A DNA stretch of 14,142 nucleotides from the NCBI GenBank assembly GCA_030826005.1, contig JAPJOW010000107.1, positions 1-14,142 on the forward strand. Reading direction: 5' to 3'. Below the pieces are notes generated by a model that saw only the letters and a list, made by a program, of their open reading frames with translations, was not told the DNA's origin and did not search any database. This stretch comes from Aliterella sp. RAGGC_92 (GTDB taxonomy: Bacteria > Cyanobacteriota > Cyanobacteriia > Cyanobacteriales > Chroococcidiopsidaceae). Made by a program: the position numbers and the translations under genes. Shown here piece by piece: positions 13,612 to 14,142 of the stretch; the stretch's first letter is position 1; every line of letters begins with the position of its first letter.

Positions 13612-13631
13612 TCCCACCCCAAAGGGTGGGA
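13612..13631 (-). terminator. G/C hairpin downstream of the DUF4142 gene
   Basis: TCCCACCC (13612-13619) and GGGTGGGA (13624-13631) form a perfect 8-bp stem with a 4-nt loop, starting 13 bases after the stop of the minus-strand DUF4142 gene. A run of six T follows about ten bases later on that strand. This fits an intrinsic terminator, though the T run is further away than usual. Confidence 0.6.
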
Positions 13632-13644
13632 TAGTAGCTAGAGG

Positions 13645-14142
13645 TTAGTGAGAATGTGAGCGACGATTTGATGACTTAGAGCGATCGCCTAATATTGCTT
13701 GGGCTTGTTCTAAGTGCTTTTGCACTACAGGTAGAGTTTTAGCCGCAAAACCTTTTACATCAGGATCTTGACCGCGTTCTAATTCGCGCTCAAACAGTTT
13801 TGCTTGTTCTTCATGACCTTTAACACCAGCTTCTTTCATGTATTCCCGGTCAAACTTTGCGCCGGAAAGTTCGGATAGGTCTTGTTTTAAGTCTTCATTT
13901 TTTTCGCCTATGGTAGTTGGCAAAGTTACGCCTTTTTGTTTTGCTATTGCCATGAGTTCATCGTTTGCTTGTGTATGTTCCACAACCATGCGACGGGCAT
14001 ACTCTTTAACAATGTTGCTGGTAGCTTTCTGGGTGGCAATTTTACCAAATTCTACTTCTGCCATCCCGCCTTGAGCGGCTTCAACCATAAACTCGCGGTC
14101 AAACTGATTTAAACTAGCGTCAGTCCCAGGAGTAGGAGTTAC
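13645..14142 (-). CDS. DUF4142 protein, N-terminus outside window
   Basis: The frame is open to the right window edge (18 more codons beyond the internal Met at 14088, including DASLNQFDREFM), so the true start lies outside and 165 residues are seen. It matches the DUF4142 family: ferritin-like, mostly helical exported proteins. The hallmark DREFMVEAAQGGMAEVEFGK opens the domain, followed by EYARRMVVEHTQANDELMAI and HEEQAKLFERELERGQDPDV. The His and Glu residues sit at positions where ferritin-like proteins carry ligands, but metal binding is not shown for this family. The C-terminus is short and rich in Ser, Arg and His (SSNRRSHSH). Members usually have an N-terminal signal peptide, which would be upstream of the window. 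The function is unknown; roles in stress or envelope biology are often suggested. Confidence 0.9.
   Translation of the reverse strand, partial: VTPTPGTDASLNQFDREFMVEAAQGGMAEVEFGKIATQKATSNIVKEYARRMVVEHTQANDELMAIAKQKGVTLPTTIGEKNEDLKQDLSELSGAKFDREYMKEAGVKGHEEQAKLFERELERGQDPDVKGFAAKTLPVVQKHLEQAQAILGDRSKSSNRRSHSH

Overview
The window is chromosomal DNA from a cyanobacterium. The octamer GCGATCGC (the HIP1 repeat typical of many cyanobacteria) occurs about twenty times, inside genes and between them. The gene set also fits: a PEP-CTERM protein with HAF repeats, a short GT35 glucan phosphorylase, a permease paired with a TIGR03943 partner, and interspersed CCCCCTTAAAAAGGGGG palindromes. I cannot name the genus with confidence. 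No rRNA, tRNA, CRISPR array or recognisable transposase was seen.

Left part (1-6000): the 3' end of a flavin amine oxidase (+) converges on ilvD (-), the dihydroxy-acid dehydratase of branched-chain amino acid synthesis. Next on the minus strand are a secreted HAF-repeat/PEP-CTERM protein and a 737-residue alpha-glucan phosphorylase. The phosphorylase has a clear intrinsic terminator, and a perfect hairpin lies between the PEP-CTERM gene and ilvD.

Middle (6000-7440): this is the most unusual stretch. Upstream of glgP lie an 18-bp perfect dyad and a large degenerate palindromic element whose left arm carries a second, unrelated ~42-bp hairpin sequence. They are followed by two perfect head-to-tail copies of a 484-bp unit. 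Each copy carries a whole small gene for a four-cysteine (zinc-ribbon-like) protein of unknown function.

Right part (7440-14142): a valine--pyruvate-type aminotransferase overlaps rimM (16S rRNA maturation factor), and this pair ends at a bidirectional terminator. A secreted Ser/Thr-rich protein is divergent from a secreted L,D-transpeptidase, which may have a tiny upstream ORF controlling its translation. Then come a two-gene membrane unit (DUF318/ArsP-type permease plus TIGR03943/DUF1980 partner), a convergent 2-oxoglutarate/Fe(II) dioxygenase whose stop codon lies 1 bp from that of its neighbour, a degenerate 42-bp tandem repeat, and the 3' part of a DUF4142 protein cut by the window edge.

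Most genes are single-function housekeeping or envelope genes with no shared pathway. The exceptions are the permease pair, the aminotransferase-rimM overlap, and the thematic link between ilvD and the valine-forming aminotransferase. I did not find a convincing new multigene defence or biosynthetic system. The best candidates for novelty are the freshly duplicated zinc-ribbon gene with the nested palindromic element beside it, and the poorly understood permease pair.
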